64,000 nt of DNA from Unio delphinus (GCA_029339505.1 JAQISU010000118.1:5259501-5323500); one strand, 5' to 3'; positions 41,091-53,032 are shown, numbered from the stretch's first letter. Notes: a model not told the origin generated them from the sequence alone. Made by a program: numbers and translations.

Positions 41091-42712
41091 ATTATTGTCA
41101 GGATAACTCCCTAGCAATGATGTGGAATTATTGTTAGGGTAGCTCCCTAGCAATGATGTGGAATTATTATCAGGGTAGCACCCTAGCAATGATGTGGAAT
41201 TATTGTCTGCGTAACTCCCTAGCAATGATGTGGAATTATTGTCAGGGTAGCTCCCTAGCAATGATGTGGAATTATTGTCAGGGTAGCTCCCTAGCAATGA
41301 TGTGGAATTATTGTCAGGGTAGCACCCTAGCAATGATGTGGAATTATTATCAGGGTAGCTCCCTAAGGGAGCAATGATGTGATATTACTGTCAGGGTAGC
41401 ACCCTAGCAATGATGTGGAATTATTGTCAGGGTAGCTCCCTAGCAATGATGTGGAATTATTATCAGGGTAGCACCCTAGCAATGATGTGGAATTATTGTC
41501 TGCGTAACTCCCTAGCAATGATGTGGAATTATTGTCAGGGTAGCTCCCTAGCAATGATGTGGAATTATTGTCAGGGTAACACCCTAGCAATGATGTGGAA
41601 TTATTGTCAGGATAACTCCCTAGCAATGATGTGGAATTATTGTCAGGGTAGCACCCTAGCAATGATGTGGAATTATTGTCAGGGTAGCTCCCTAGCAATG
41701 ATGTGGAATTATTGTCAGGATAACTCCCTAGCAATGATGTGGAATTATTGTCAGGATAACTCCCTAGCAATGATGTGGAATTATTGTCAGGATAACTCCC
41801 TAGCAATGATGTGGAATTATTGTCAGGATAACTCCCTAGCAATGATGTGGAATTATTGTCAGGGTAGCACCCTAGCAATGATGTGGAATTATTGTCTGCG
41901 TAACTCCCTAGCAATGATGTGGAATTATTGTCAGGGTAGCTCCCTAGCAATGATGTGGAATTATTGTCAGGGTAGCTCCCTAGCAATGATGTGGAATTAT
42001 TATCAGGGTAGCACCCTAGCAATGATGTGGAATTATTGTCTGCGTAACTCCCTAGCAATGATGTGGAATTATTGTCAGGGTAGCTCCCTAGCAATGATGT
42101 GGAATTATTGTCTGCGTAACTCCCTAGCAATGATGTGGAATTATTGTCAGGGTAGCTCCCTAGCAATGATGTGGAATTATTATCAGGGTAGCACCCTAGC
42201 AATGATGTGGAATTATTGTCAGGGTAGCTCCCTAGCAATGATGTGGAATTATTGTCAGGATAACTCCCTAGCAATGATGTGGAATTATTGTCAGGGTAGC
42301 ACCCTAGCAATGATGTGGAATTATTGTCTGCGTAACTCCCTAGCAATGATGTGGAATTATTGTCAGGGTAGCTCCCTAGCAATGATGTGGAATTATTGTC
42401 AGGATAACTCCCTAGCAATGTTGTGGAATTATTGTCAGGGTAGCTCCCTAGCAATGATGTGGAATTATTGTCAGGGTAGTTCCCTAGCAATGATGTGGAA
42501 TTATTGTCAGGGTAGCTACCTAGCAATGATGTGGAATTATTGTCAGGATAACTCCCTAGCAATGATGTGGAATTATTGTCAGGATAACTCCCTAGCAATG
42601 ATGTGATATTACTGTCAGGGTAGCTCCCTAGCAATGATGTGGAATTACTGTCAAGGTAGCTCCCTAGCAGTGATATGGAATTATTGTCAGGGTAGCTCAC
42701 TAGCAATAATGT
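41091..42712. repeat. 36-bp minisatellite, about 45 copies
   Basis: Units contain CTAGCAATGATGTGGAATTA and TTGTCAGGGTAGC. Variants at AGGGTAGC, AGGATAAC and TGCGTAAC alternate in a repeated order. It is open on both strands for hundreds of codons because 36 is a multiple of three; this is not coding. The unit resembles the CTCCCTTAGCAGTGGTGTG box of the dispersed repeat just downstream. Confidence 0.96.
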
Positions 42713-42779
42713 GGCTTCTATAGCACTGACAACTGTAAATCTAGAATAGCTCAACTAGTTTTATCAAATGTGATAGGAA

Positions 42780-43130
42780 TATATCTTAAGACCTGCCTTA
42801 TATCAAAAGTTTGTTTTGGGTGACTCCCTTAGCAGTGGTGTGACGTACATAACAGTCAAGCTGAAAACTGCACATCTAGCAGTTCTATAGATTCCTTAAA
42901 ATTTTTGTCTCCCTTAGCAATAACTTATTTTCTATTGCTATCATACAGAGAGAAAAAAAACTTTTTCAGCATCTTCTCCAGAGAGGTTGAACCAGTTTTG
43001 ATTGAAAGTTATGGCAATATAAGGAGATTTCTATCAAATTCTTTCAGGTGTTTTTTTTTAGCAACTTTTTGGTTTCCATAGCAACTAGGTTGTAAACCTA
43101 TTCTCAGCTTTTAGAATTACTGAGTCAATT
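42780..43130. repeat. Dispersed repeat family copy
   Basis: Contains GACTCCCTTAGCAGTGGTGT, a second GTCTCCCTTAGCAATAAC box and TTGGTTTCCATAGCAACTAG. Same family as 25750-26330. Confidence 0.55.
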
Positions 43131-43174
43131 TTGATCCAACTTGGTAGAAGTGGTTGTTGGAAGATGCACACCAT

Positions 43175-43350
43175 ATTTGTATCCCATATGAATTATTTTA
43201 TCCCATATAAATTATTTATATCCCATATAAATTATTTGTATCCCATATAAATTCATTTGTATTTCATTTGTATCCCATATAAATTATTTTATCCCATATA
43301 AATTATTTGTATCCCATATAAATTCATTTGTATCCCATATAAATTCATTA
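43175..43350. repeat. About 20-bp AT-rich repeat
   Basis: Irregular copies of ATCCCATATAAATTATTTGT. Confidence 0.88.
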
Positions 43351-43379
43351 TAATGGTTCATCAATTCCATGATGTCATG

Positions 43380-44372
43380 TTGGCTTAACTGTTATGGGCA
43401 AAGTGAGTCATTAGAACCATTCCCAGTCTCCAATGGAATCCAGCAAGATTTATCCACAACCCTTTTTAGTCTGCCATGTTTACTGATGCCTTCCATGACT
43501 TTGATTTTAGGAAAGATGTTAGATAATGGACTGATTGCAAACTCATTAATCTCGGTAGAGATGAAATTACAGAAATTGACTGTGATTTCCAGTTTATTAT
43601 TAATTGTTCCCTGAATGCCAAATCTGAGTCTGACATGGACCATTTCTCATCTAATGAAAATACTGATCTCATAATTTTGTATCAAGTAGATAGAGGTGGT
43701 ACATCAATCTATCCAAGGAAATCCTTATGTAGAATCTACCATCACAGTATATGGCCATCATTTCTCCTGGCAGTGGACAAGCGCACCTGTCTGGGACATA
43801 GACTGTCACATTCAGTTTACATTGATGATGAAACCAATGTTGAGTTGCTAAAGCAAGCTTAACCTTTGGCAGACCATGTGTAGATGTTGTTGGAGTGTAG
43901 AGCCATCGGTCTGAAAACAAACCTTTTGGTCTACAAAGCCACTGTATTGCCTACCCTGCTATATGCATGTGAAACCTGAATGGTGTACAGATGCCATGCA
44001 TAGAAGCTAAACGATTGTCAGATGTGTCACATTACTGTGTAAAATGAGGATAAGATGGCATGACATTGTCCCAGGCACAGAGGTTCTCACACAGGCAGGC
44101 ATCATCCAAGTATCAATCCACACCCTACCGATGAATTCAAAGTTGAGATGGACAGGCCATATCACCAGAATGTCAGAAGAGGAACTACCAAAGAATATTT
44201 TCTATGGTGTGTGGAATGAGGGAAAATGATCTCACAATAACAAGAAACCCTTCAAAGAGTCCATCATCCTGTAAACCCTTAAACATTGACCTTGAGTCTT
44301 GGGGAGATTTTGCACAGGATTGCTCTACCTGGCATAGTCTAATTATATTGTAGCTAAAGACTGAGCAATAAG
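43380..44372 (+). pseudogene. Decayed LINE: reverse transcriptase C-terminal half
   Basis: Pieces in several frames read SLEPFPVSNGIQQ (the RT palm approach seen in LINEs as PFPV-x-NGV-x-QG), then a TITVYGHHF-like segment, VHIDDE-like residues, YKATVLPTLLYACET, IRWHDIVPGTEVLTQAG and RWTGHITRMSEEELPKNIF. Together these are the typical end of an animal LINE polyprotein of the kind often labelled endonuclease-reverse transcriptase. Stops and frameshifts are frequent and the FADD catalytic box is not visible, so it is dead. It ends in an (AAT)n tail near 44372. Confidence 0.8.
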
Positions 44373-44373
44373 T

Positions 44374-47300
44374 AATAATAATAATAAATAATTTTATTTA
44401 AAGAAGAAGCACATTTGGTCAATTGACCCATTTTGCATGAGGTCTTCTACAATTACATGTGTACATATATCAATATATGTATGTATAATGCAAAATGTTT
44501 GCTAGATGAAGTTTCTTTAAAAACTAGATAATTGATCTGCTGCACAATAAAGTAAGTACATGGCTTTACAAATTAGCACATACAGAATTCATAAAATGAT
44601 TAGTAGTAAATGTGTAAAACATTACAGGTAATGACATGATATAACCTTGTGTTAAAGAGCAATGACAAAATTATTGTTTCAGTAGATGTTGACTATGCAG
44701 CTTTTTAAAAGCTTGAAATGAAATAGCCGACTTTATATAGGGTGTTATGCAATTCCATAGTTTGGCTGACTTTATATAGGGTGTTATGCAATTCCATAGG
44801 TTGGCCAACTTTATATAGGGTGTTATGCAATTCCATAGTTTGGCCGACTTTATATAGGGTGTTATGCAATTCCATGGTTTGGCCGACTTTATACAGGGTG
44901 TTATGCAATTCCATAGTTTGGCTGACTTTATATAGGGTGTAATGCAATTCCATAGTTTGGACAACTTTATATAGGGTGTTACGCAATTCCATAGTTTGGA
45001 CAACTTTATATAGGGTGTTATGCAATTCCATAGTTTGGCTGACTTTATATTGGGTGTTTTGCAATTCCATAGTTTGGCTGACTTTATATAGGGTGTTATG
45101 CAGTTCCATAGTTTGGCCGACTTTATATTGGGTGTTATGCAATTCCATGATTTGGACAACTTTATATAGGGTGTTATGCAATTCCATAGTTTGGACAACT
45201 TTATATAGTTTGGCTGACTTTATATAGTCTGTTATGCAGTTCCATAGTTTGGCCGACTTTATATAGGGTGTTATGCAATTCCATAGTTTGGACAACTTTA
45301 TATAGGGTATTATGCAATTCCATAGTTTGGCTGACTTTATATAGGGTGTTATGCAATTCCATAGTTTGGACAACTTTATATAGGGTGTTATGCAATTCCA
45401 TAGTTTGGACAACTTTATATAGGGTGTTATGCAATTCCATAGTTTGGACAACTTTATATAGGGTGTTATGCAATTCCATAGTTTGGCTGACTTTATATAG
45501 GGTGTTATGCAATTCCATAGTTTGGACAACTTTATATAGGGTGTTATGCAATTCCATAGTTTGGACAACTTTATATAGGGTGTTATGCAATTCCATAGTT
45601 TGGCTGACTTTATATAGGGTGTTATGCAATTCCATAGTTTGGCTGACTTTATACAGGGTGTTATGCAATTCCATAGTTTGGACAACTTTATATAGGGTGT
45701 TATGCAATTCCATAGTTTGGACAACTTTATATAGGGTGTTATGCAATTCCATAGTTTGGACAACTTTATATAGGGTATTATGCAATTCCATAGTTTGGCT
45801 GACTTTATATAGGGTGTTATGCAATTCCATAGTTTGGACAACTTTATATAGGGTGTTATGCAATTCCATAGTTTGGACAACTTTATATAGGGTGTTATGC
45901 AATTCCATAGTTTGGACAACTTTATATAGGGTGTTATGCAATTCCATAGTTTGGCTGACTTTATATAGTCTGTTATGCAGTTCCATAGTTTGGCCGACTT
46001 TATATTGGGTGTTATGCAATTCCATGGTTTGGACAACTTTATATAGGGTGTTATGCAATTCCATAGTTTGGACAACTTTATATAGGGTGTTATGCAATTC
46101 CATAGTTTGGACAACTTTATATAGGGTGTTATGCAATTCCATAGTTTGGACAACTTTATATAGGGTGTTATGCAATTCCATAGTTTGGCTGACTTTATAT
46201 AGGGTGTTATGCAATTCCATAGTTTGGCTGACTTTATATAGGGTGTTATGCAATTCCATGGTTTGGCCGACTTTATACAGGGTGTTATGCAATTCCATAG
46301 TTTGGCTGACTTTATATAGGGTGTTATGCAATTCCATAGTTTGGACGACTTTATATAGGGTGTTATGCAATTCCATAGTTTGGACAACTTTATATAGGGT
46401 GTTATGCAATTCCATAGTTTGGCTGACTTTATATTGGGTGTTTTGCAATTCCATAGTTTGGCTGACTTTATATAAGGTGTTATGCAGTTCCATAGTTTGG
46501 CCGACTTTATATTGGGTGTTATGCAATTCCATGATTTGGACAACTTTATATAGGGTATTATGCAATTCCATAGTTTGGACAACTTTATATAGGGTGTTAT
46601 GCAATTCCATAGTTTGGCTGACTTTATATAGTCTGTTATGCAGTTCCATAGTTTGGCCGACTTTATATTGGGTGTTATGCAATTCCATGGTTTGGACAAC
46701 TTTATATAGGGTGTTATGCAATTCCATAGTTTGGACAACTTTATATAGGGTGTTATGCAATTCCATAGTTTGGACAACTTTATATAGGGTGTTATGCAAT
46801 TCCATAGTTTGGCTGACTTTATATAGGGTGTTATGCAATTCCATAGTTTGGCTGACTTTATACAGGGTGTTATGCAATTCCATAGTTTGGACAACTTTAT
46901 ATGGGGTGTTATGCAATTCCATAGTTTGGACAACTTTATATAGGGTGTTATGCAATTTCATAGTTTGGACAACTTTATATAGGGTGTTATGCAATTCCAT
47001 AGTTTGGCTGACTTTATATAGGGTGTTATGCAATTCCATAGTTTGGCTGACTTTATATTGGGTGTTATGCAATTCCATAGTTTGGTTGACTTTATATAGG
47101 GTGTTATGCAATTCCATAGTTTGGCTGACTTTATATAGGGTGTTATGCAATTCCATAGTTTGGACAACTTTATATAGGGTGTTATGCAATTCCATGGTTT
47201 GGACAACTTTATATTGGGTGTTATGCAATTCCATGGTTTGGCCAACTTTATATAGGGTATTATGCAATTCCAAAGTTTGGCCGACTATACAGGGTGTTAT

Positions 47301-47850
47301 GCAATTCCATAGTTTGGCCAACTTTATATAGGGTGTTATGTAATTCCATAGTTTGGCCAACTTTATATAGGGTGTTATGCAATTCCATAGTTTGGACAAC
47401 TTTATATAGGGTGTTATGCAATTCCATAGTTTGGCTGACTTTATATAGGGTGTTATGCAATTCCATAGTTTGGACAACTTTATTTTGGGTGTTATGCAAT
47501 TCCATAGTTTGGCCAACTTTATATTGGGTGTTATGCAATTCCATAGTTTGGCCAACTTTATATAGGGTATTATGCAATTCCAAAGTTTGGCCAACTTTAT
47601 ACAGGGTGTTATGCAATTCCATAGTTTGGCCAACTTTATATACCGGTAGGGTATTCAATTCCATAGTTTGGCCAACTTTTTATAGGGTGTTATGCAATTC
47701 CATAGTTTGGCCAACTTTATATAGGGTGTTAAGCAATTCCATAGTTTGGCCAACTTTTTATAGGGTGTTATGCAATTCCATAGTTTGGCTCCAGAAAAAG
47801 TAAAAGTCTTCTTAAAAAACTCTGAATTTGGTTTAGGTATATACTGTATA
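44374..47850 (-). pseudogene. LINE 3' end with an internally expanded minisatellite
   Basis: On the minus strand, entering from 47850, the frame reads EFFKKTFTFSGAKLWNCI. It then repeats a 13-residue block (KLWNCITPYIKSA and variants) about 78 times, and leaves as ISFQAFKKLHSQHLL before a stop at 44671. The entry and exit are the usual C-terminus of CR1/L2-like LINE reverse transcriptases (Phe-x-Gly-Ala-x-x-Trp-Asn, then Phe-Lys). A 3' UTR of about 300 bases then ends in AAATAAAATTATT and an (ATT)n tail at 44374. The rest of the LINE is absent. Confidence 0.7.
44725..47790. repeat. 39-bp minisatellite, about 78 copies (3.1 kb)
   Basis: Units contain GGTGTTATGCAATTCCATAG and TTTGG, with class variants CTGAC, ACAAC, CCGAC and CCAAC. 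Marker variants (TATAGTCTG at about 45225, 45965 and 46627; GGGTGTTTTGC at 45052 and 46435) recur at multiples of the unit, showing higher-order repeats. The open frames of several hundred codons on both strands are artefacts of the 39-bp period. Confidence 0.97.
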
Positions 47851-48616
47851 TTTTTTTTTATAGATGGATCTTAAGCTTGTAAATAGGTACATTCAACAAA
47901 TTTAATATTACATTTAATCAGGATAATCCCTGTAATGATTTATTGACTAGCCAGTCAGATTAAAATCAGATCTCTACTATTATACATGAAGATCTGACAG
48001 CAATCGCTTATGGCAAATGTTCTGGTGACCTATGTTATTAGCATAATCTCTAAGTTTATTAACCAATCAGATCAAGTCTTCTATCTTCATGTTTGGAGAC
48101 TGAGCAGTGTGGATGAAACGCAGAAAGGTGTACCAAATGATCTGACTCACCTTCAGATTTGTGAAAGATGCATTTGGCAAAGGTCACTATAACTTGACCC
48201 TTAATTAAGCAGTCATCATCAGATCTTCACGTAGGAGAGCAGAGATTGATAGACTATTAAACCTTTTTCAAGTCGAATTCTATAGTGAAATATAAGTCCA
48301 GTAATGGTTTATTAAAAAAGATTTGTTGAGGTTGTATCTAAATCAGCTGCTCTGTTTTTTTTACATTTCTTTAATATTTTCTGTATCACTATTACCCCAG
48401 ATAGAACAGTATTCTTGGTGTGACTTGATATATACCTTGTAGAATATCTGTATAATTATATTCTTGAGGGACATATAATTATATTCAGTTCAAGAGATAA
48501 AGCATTGAGTAAACTTCTTTATCTGATCAACTTGTATTTTTGTATTTTCCATCAAAATATATTGTCTACCATGATGCTAAGTAATTTATCCTTTTCAGAC
48601 TGTTGTATGTTGTGTG

Positions 48617-48623
<7 letters not shown>

Positions 48624-48682
<59 letters not shown>
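48624..48682. repeat. (AT)n microsatellite
   Basis: Uninterrupted dinucleotide run. Confidence 0.97.
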
Positions 48683-49011
48683 CATGGCTTTTAAAGTGCT
48701 GGTATTAAGAAATTTGATACACCCATACTATACTATCGGTATATCAAATTGTGATCCACCCATGGTGCATTCTAGCGACTGTCTGCAGTTGACTGTAGAT
48801 CAATGATCAATTTCAATACATTAATCATTGGTGACATATGAAAATAACAATAAAATGAATGTTTCTTAATATGTACTCTGTATCAATGACATACCACTCG
48901 TATAAAATTTTCATTGAAAGGAAACTTGACAAGCCTTGTTTCCTTCTGATGAAAAATTTATATATCTCGTGGAATATCATTGATACAGCATACCTACTAT
49001 ATGCACACACA

Positions 49012-49012
<1 letters not shown>

Positions 49013-49085
<73 letters not shown>
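49013..49085. repeat. (AT)n microsatellite
   Basis: Uninterrupted dinucleotide run. Its flanks contain a CGTATAAAATTTTCAT / ATGAAAAATTTATATATC imperfect inverted pair at about 48900-48966. Confidence 0.96.
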
Positions 49086-49086
<1 letters not shown>

Positions 49087-50105
49087 CTTTTCCTACATTG
49101 AAATCATCTTTCTCAGCTTTTACTCCTGCTTGACTACCTGTGATCATGAATTGCAGAGGCAGTGCAGAAGTGCAATCATAAATCTCAGAACTGTTGCACA
49201 TGCTGTGTTGATCTAGCTACCCAAAGTGGCACCTCCTTTCCAATGTGCCAGATACAGTTTAGAGTGCAAAATGGCCTAATGAAACATTTGCATTCTCACA
49301 GATACCAAATCAGTTAATGATTATCAGGATCATCTAAAAACTAAAAGGAGTAACAACTAAAGCAGCAACAGCATGACTATTCTTTCATGGTGTGGTTTTC
49401 ACAGCAAAAACAAATGAAAAACATTTTCAGCTTTTACCTGTTTTGATCAAACTTGGCATGAATGTTTCTTAGGACATACTCTATCAAATCAGGTTTACAG
49501 TATTCTAGGACTTTTATATCCATACAAATGGTTCCAATCTGCTTTCCTTATTTGGTCACCATTGCTCAATAGCAAAATCTGTAAGTGACTCTTGAAAACC
49601 AAAAACCACTGGACTGAATTTGACCAGCTTTGAGAAAAGGTATTCTGTCAAAAATACTTTCATTGATGGACAAATGATGTTCATGTGCCACCAGATATGG
49701 ATGAAGACACAAAATATAAAACTTGGCATAACTCTTTTTGTAACATATGCAGTCAATCATTATTTGAAATAATTTCTTTAAAAAAACATCCTACCAAGGT
49801 CAAGGGATTACTTTTAAATTAAGGGATATTGCATTTGACTCTTAGGCAGCTGTGAGGTGAGTGACCTCAGACCTACTTGGACCTACTTAGACCTCTTTGG
49901 ACCTTTTGCTTAGCCTCATTTTATGGTACCTCTGCAACCAAAAGAGAAATTTCATAATTTAATAGCCAGGCTCTTTACACATGCACCTTAGTTGAAATGG
50001 TCAGATTTTGAGGTTATTAAGATGGCTTTGAACTAGCAGTATAAAAAGTTTCTGTATATTTTCGGTGGACGTATATATGTTATAAAGGTTCTTATACTTT
50101 TCCAG

Positions 50106-50245
50106 GAACTTTAACCCAGCGGCATAAAGAAGTATTCATGCGGAATCCCTTGTTTGTGGGCATGAGGTTACCAGAAGTTAGAGATACAACACCTTTAGAG
50201 AAGAAATTTCCTCGAATAACTCATCAAGCTTTAAGTCTTATGAAA
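50106..50245 (+). CDS. CDKL2: CDKL2-like kinase, fifth coding exon (C-lobe)
   Basis: The acceptor is CTTTTCCAG|GAACTT; it completes the split Gly codon and reads GTLTQRHKEVF, then RLPEVRDTTPLEKKFP, ending ALSLMK before the donor GTGAGA. The C-terminal quarter of the kinase domain and the tail are not in the window: I searched for the expected Cys-Leu-x-x-Asp-Pro continuation after this point and saw none. The next intron is therefore at least 13.7 kb and contains the virus-like element. Confidence 0.9.
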
Positions 50246-51147
50246 GTGAGATGTATACCATTAATTAACATTTTATTTGAATTGTTTATACTAGAAGAGA
50301 TCTTTGATATACATATTTGATACCGTTTACAGCTTAAAAAGTATTTTTGGAATTTTTTTTTTAACCAGAAAAGTCAAGTTTTTTAGTCCTGTTTTCTTAG
50401 CAATTAAGATATATTGATTTTTTTCCATTTTTACAAAAGTTGCAAATTTTTTCATATGTGGTGTGCTACTTTATTTCACACAGCAGCTGTCAAATCAAAC
50501 ATACGTTTCTGGAAAATAAACTCATACCTATGACTGTTAATTAAAATGGTGTTGTTAGCTCCCCTGTCCTAAGATGAATAGAGCTTGTGTGATGGTCCAT
50601 CACCTATTATCTGATTTAGGACCATTGCATAAGCTGAAGCAGTTGTTTGTTATATCTACTCTTTCTTAGCAACTTGGATGAAATGCATGACACTTGGCAC
50701 TTACTTTCATCCTGAGGTTTTTTGGCCTTAAATGAAAATGTCCCTTGGTCATCCAATTTAGCAGACACTACATCTATATCAGACATCGTGTCATGACCAC
50801 ATCTCCTGAATGTATGCTTGTATCCACATAAAAACTCAGAAGTTGGTGTGGCGTACCTCAAGTTTGAGGCTGAATGGCTCAAAGCAACATTGATTTTTTT
50901 TTCTTTATTGCTGAAATAGATACTCTGTATAAATGTTGATTACATTCAGGCAGTCGAGCCTAACCCTTTAATAAATAATAACCAAAACAATATGATTTGA
51001 TCCTGCAAATGGCGCCCTTTCCTCTCATTTATGCATGTACAAACCTTTCTGGAAGGTGAGAATACAGCCAGACATGGTTGGGTGGAAAATTACTGATTCT
51101 TTTAAACTTGGTTGTGCCAATATGTAAATGAAAGGGTTTGAGTCTGA
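50246..51147. other. Start of intron 5, no gene seen
   Basis: AT-rich intronic sequence between the fifth kinase exon and the 49-bp minisatellite. Short open frames here (for example 50616-50882 on the minus strand) show no family resemblance. Confidence 0.5.
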
Positions 51148-52793
51148 TTGTTGGGGCAGCTACTATACTGTGTCTTGGGAAAGGGTTTGATTCTGGTTAT
51201 TGGGTCAGCTACTATACTGTGTCTTGGGAAAGTAGGGCATAACCGATTAGCATTTTTCTACCGATTTCCGATTCCGGATTTTGGGCATGAAATTCTTCCG
51301 ATTCCGGATACAATTCAATTAATCGGAAATGCTAAATCCGTATTTTTTTTTCTAAAAAATTTCATCTTCCGTTTCAGGGTTTTTGGTATCTGCTTTTACT
51401 GTGTCTAGCATGTTACTTAGTACTTTACCATATCCGGCTTCATTTCCGGTTTTCACCCGTCGGTTCAAATAGATTGTCTCACAGCGTGGTTGTGTTGACC
51501 ATATTGGACATTTCTGACTTCTTATTTAACTTTATTAACGCACTATCGAATGACACGCAGTGTTAGACACAGTGCTATAGAAATTCAACTTTATTATTTT
51601 TATTAACCGAATGGGTCGTTCCTGCCTTGTCCGACTCCGATTAATCGGAAGTTCATACTATCCAGTGGAATACGATTTCCGGATCAAAAGTCGGTTATGC
51701 CCTATGGGAAAGGGTTTGATTCTGATTATTGGGTCAGCTACTATACTGTGTCTTGGGAAAGGGTTTGATTCTGATTATTGGGTCAGCTACTATACTGTGT
51801 CTTGGGAAAGGGTTTGATTCTGATTGTTGGGTCAGCTACTACACTGTGTCTTGGGAAAGGGTTTGATTCTGATTATTAAATCAGCTACTATACTGTGTCT
51901 TGGGAAAGGGTTTGATTCTAATTATTGGGTTAGCTACTATACTGTGTCTTGGGAAAGGGTTTGATTCTGATTATTGGGTCAGCTACTATACTGTGTCATG
52001 GGAAAGGGTTTGATTCTGATTATTGGGTCAGCAACTATACTGTGTCTTGGGAAAGGGTTTGATTCTAATTATTGGGTTAGCTACTATACTGTGTCTTGGG
52101 AAAGGGTTTGATTCTGATTGTTGGGTCAGCTACTATACTGTGTCTTGGGAAAGGGTTTGATTCTGATTATTGGGTCAGCAACTATACTGTGTCTTGGGAA
52201 AGGGTTTGATTCTAATTATTGGGTTAGCTACTATACTGTGTCTTGGGAAAGGGTTTGATTCTGATTATTGGGTCAGCTACTATAATGTGTCTAGGGAAAG
52301 TGTTTTATTCTAATTATTGGGTCAGCTGCTTTACTGTGTCTTGGGAAAGGGTTTGATTCTGATTATTGGGTCAGCTACTATACTGTGTCTTGGGGAAAGG
52401 TTTGAATCTGATTGTTGGGTCAGCTACTATACTGTGTCTTGGGAAAGGTTTGATTCTGATTGTTGGGTCAGCTACTATACTGTGTCTTGGGAAAGGGTTT
52501 GAATCTGATTGTTGGGTCAGCTACTATACTGTGTCTTGGGAAAGGGTTTGATTCTGATTATTGGGTCAGCTACTATACTGTGTCTTGGGAAAGGGTTTGA
52601 ATCTGATTGTTGGGTCAGCTACTATAATGTGTCTTGGGAAAGGGTTTGATTCTGATTGTTGGGTCAGCTACTATACTGTGTCTTGGGAAAGGGTTTGATT
52701 CTGATTGTTGGGTCAGCTACTATACTGTGTCTTGGGAAAGGGTTTGAATCTGATTTTTAAATCAGCTACTATACTGTGTCTTGGGAAAGGGTT
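51134..52793. repeat. 49-bp minisatellite interrupted by a hAT MITE and cut by the viral element
   Basis: About 23 units containing GGGAAAGGGTTTGATTCTGA and GTCAGCTACTATACTGTGTC. One unit is split by the hAT-type element at 51233-51704. The last unit stops after GGGAAAGGGTT at 52793, where the viral element begins. Confidence 0.95.
51233..51704. mobile_element. hAT-type MITE (472 bp) with perfect 8-bp target duplication
   Basis: Perfect 14-bp terminal inverted repeats TAGGGCATAACCGA / TCGGTTATGCCCTA, flanked by TGGGAAAG at 51225-51232 and again at 51705-51712. The 8-bp duplication and TAGGG ends are those of hAT transposons. The interior has repeated CCGATTCCGGAT boxes and no transposase. 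The clean duplication implies a recent insertion. Confidence 0.9.
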
Positions 52794-52943
52794 AGCAGCA
52801 GAGAGGGTGAACCTCACAACTTTCCGAGCGTCGATTCGGAAATCTGAGGCTTCTGCCAAATAGTAAAAAAAATGGCGTCTATTCGATAAAATAAGATTTC
52901 CTTATATACATCAACGTCGTTGTCATCCACCCTCTCTGCTGCT
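52794..52943. repeat. 16-bp perfect inverted repeat at the element's left end
   Basis: AGCAGCAGAGAGGGTG at 52794-52809 is repeated in inverse orientation at 52928-52943 (CACCCTCTCTGCTGCT). The first copy is the very end of the element. The pair could fold into a stem with a 118-base loop. Confidence 0.85.
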
Positions 52944-53032
52944 GCAAATGTTTCATTTGTGGTTAATAATTCTTTTACGATTTCAACCAAATATTTGATC
53001 GAGTCCGATACGATATCGTGTCCGAGGATCAT
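52814..53032 (-). CDS. Small unknown ORF overlapping the ATPase 3' end (72 aa)
   Basis: Starts with ATG inside the last 50 bases of the ATPase gene in another frame and runs to 20 bases from the element's end. The protein is acidic in its middle (ERVDDNDVD) and has no family I recognise. Conserved overlap in related elements would be needed to call it real. It may be a chance frame, or a C-terminal extension reached by a frameshift. Confidence 0.4.
   Translation of the reverse strand: MILGHDIVSDSIKYLVEIVKELLTTNETFAAAERVDDNDVDVYKEILFYRIDAIFFTIWQKPQISESTLGKL

Noticed and set aside
41363..42754. 463-codon minus and 398-codon plus frames
   Set aside because: Products of the 36-bp minisatellite, not proteins.
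43380..44372. A functional host gene with splice sites
   Set aside because: The fragments match the end of a LINE reverse transcriptase in changing frames with stops and end in an (AAT)n tail, so it is a dead retrotransposon.
44705..47633. Open frames of 687 to 810 codons on both strands
   Set aside because: They lie wholly in a 39-bp tandem array; a period divisible by three leaves frames open on both strands. They are not genes.
50246..52793. A sixth kinase exon between exon 5 and the viral element
   Set aside because: No frame continues the kinase C-lobe here, and most of the stretch is minisatellite.
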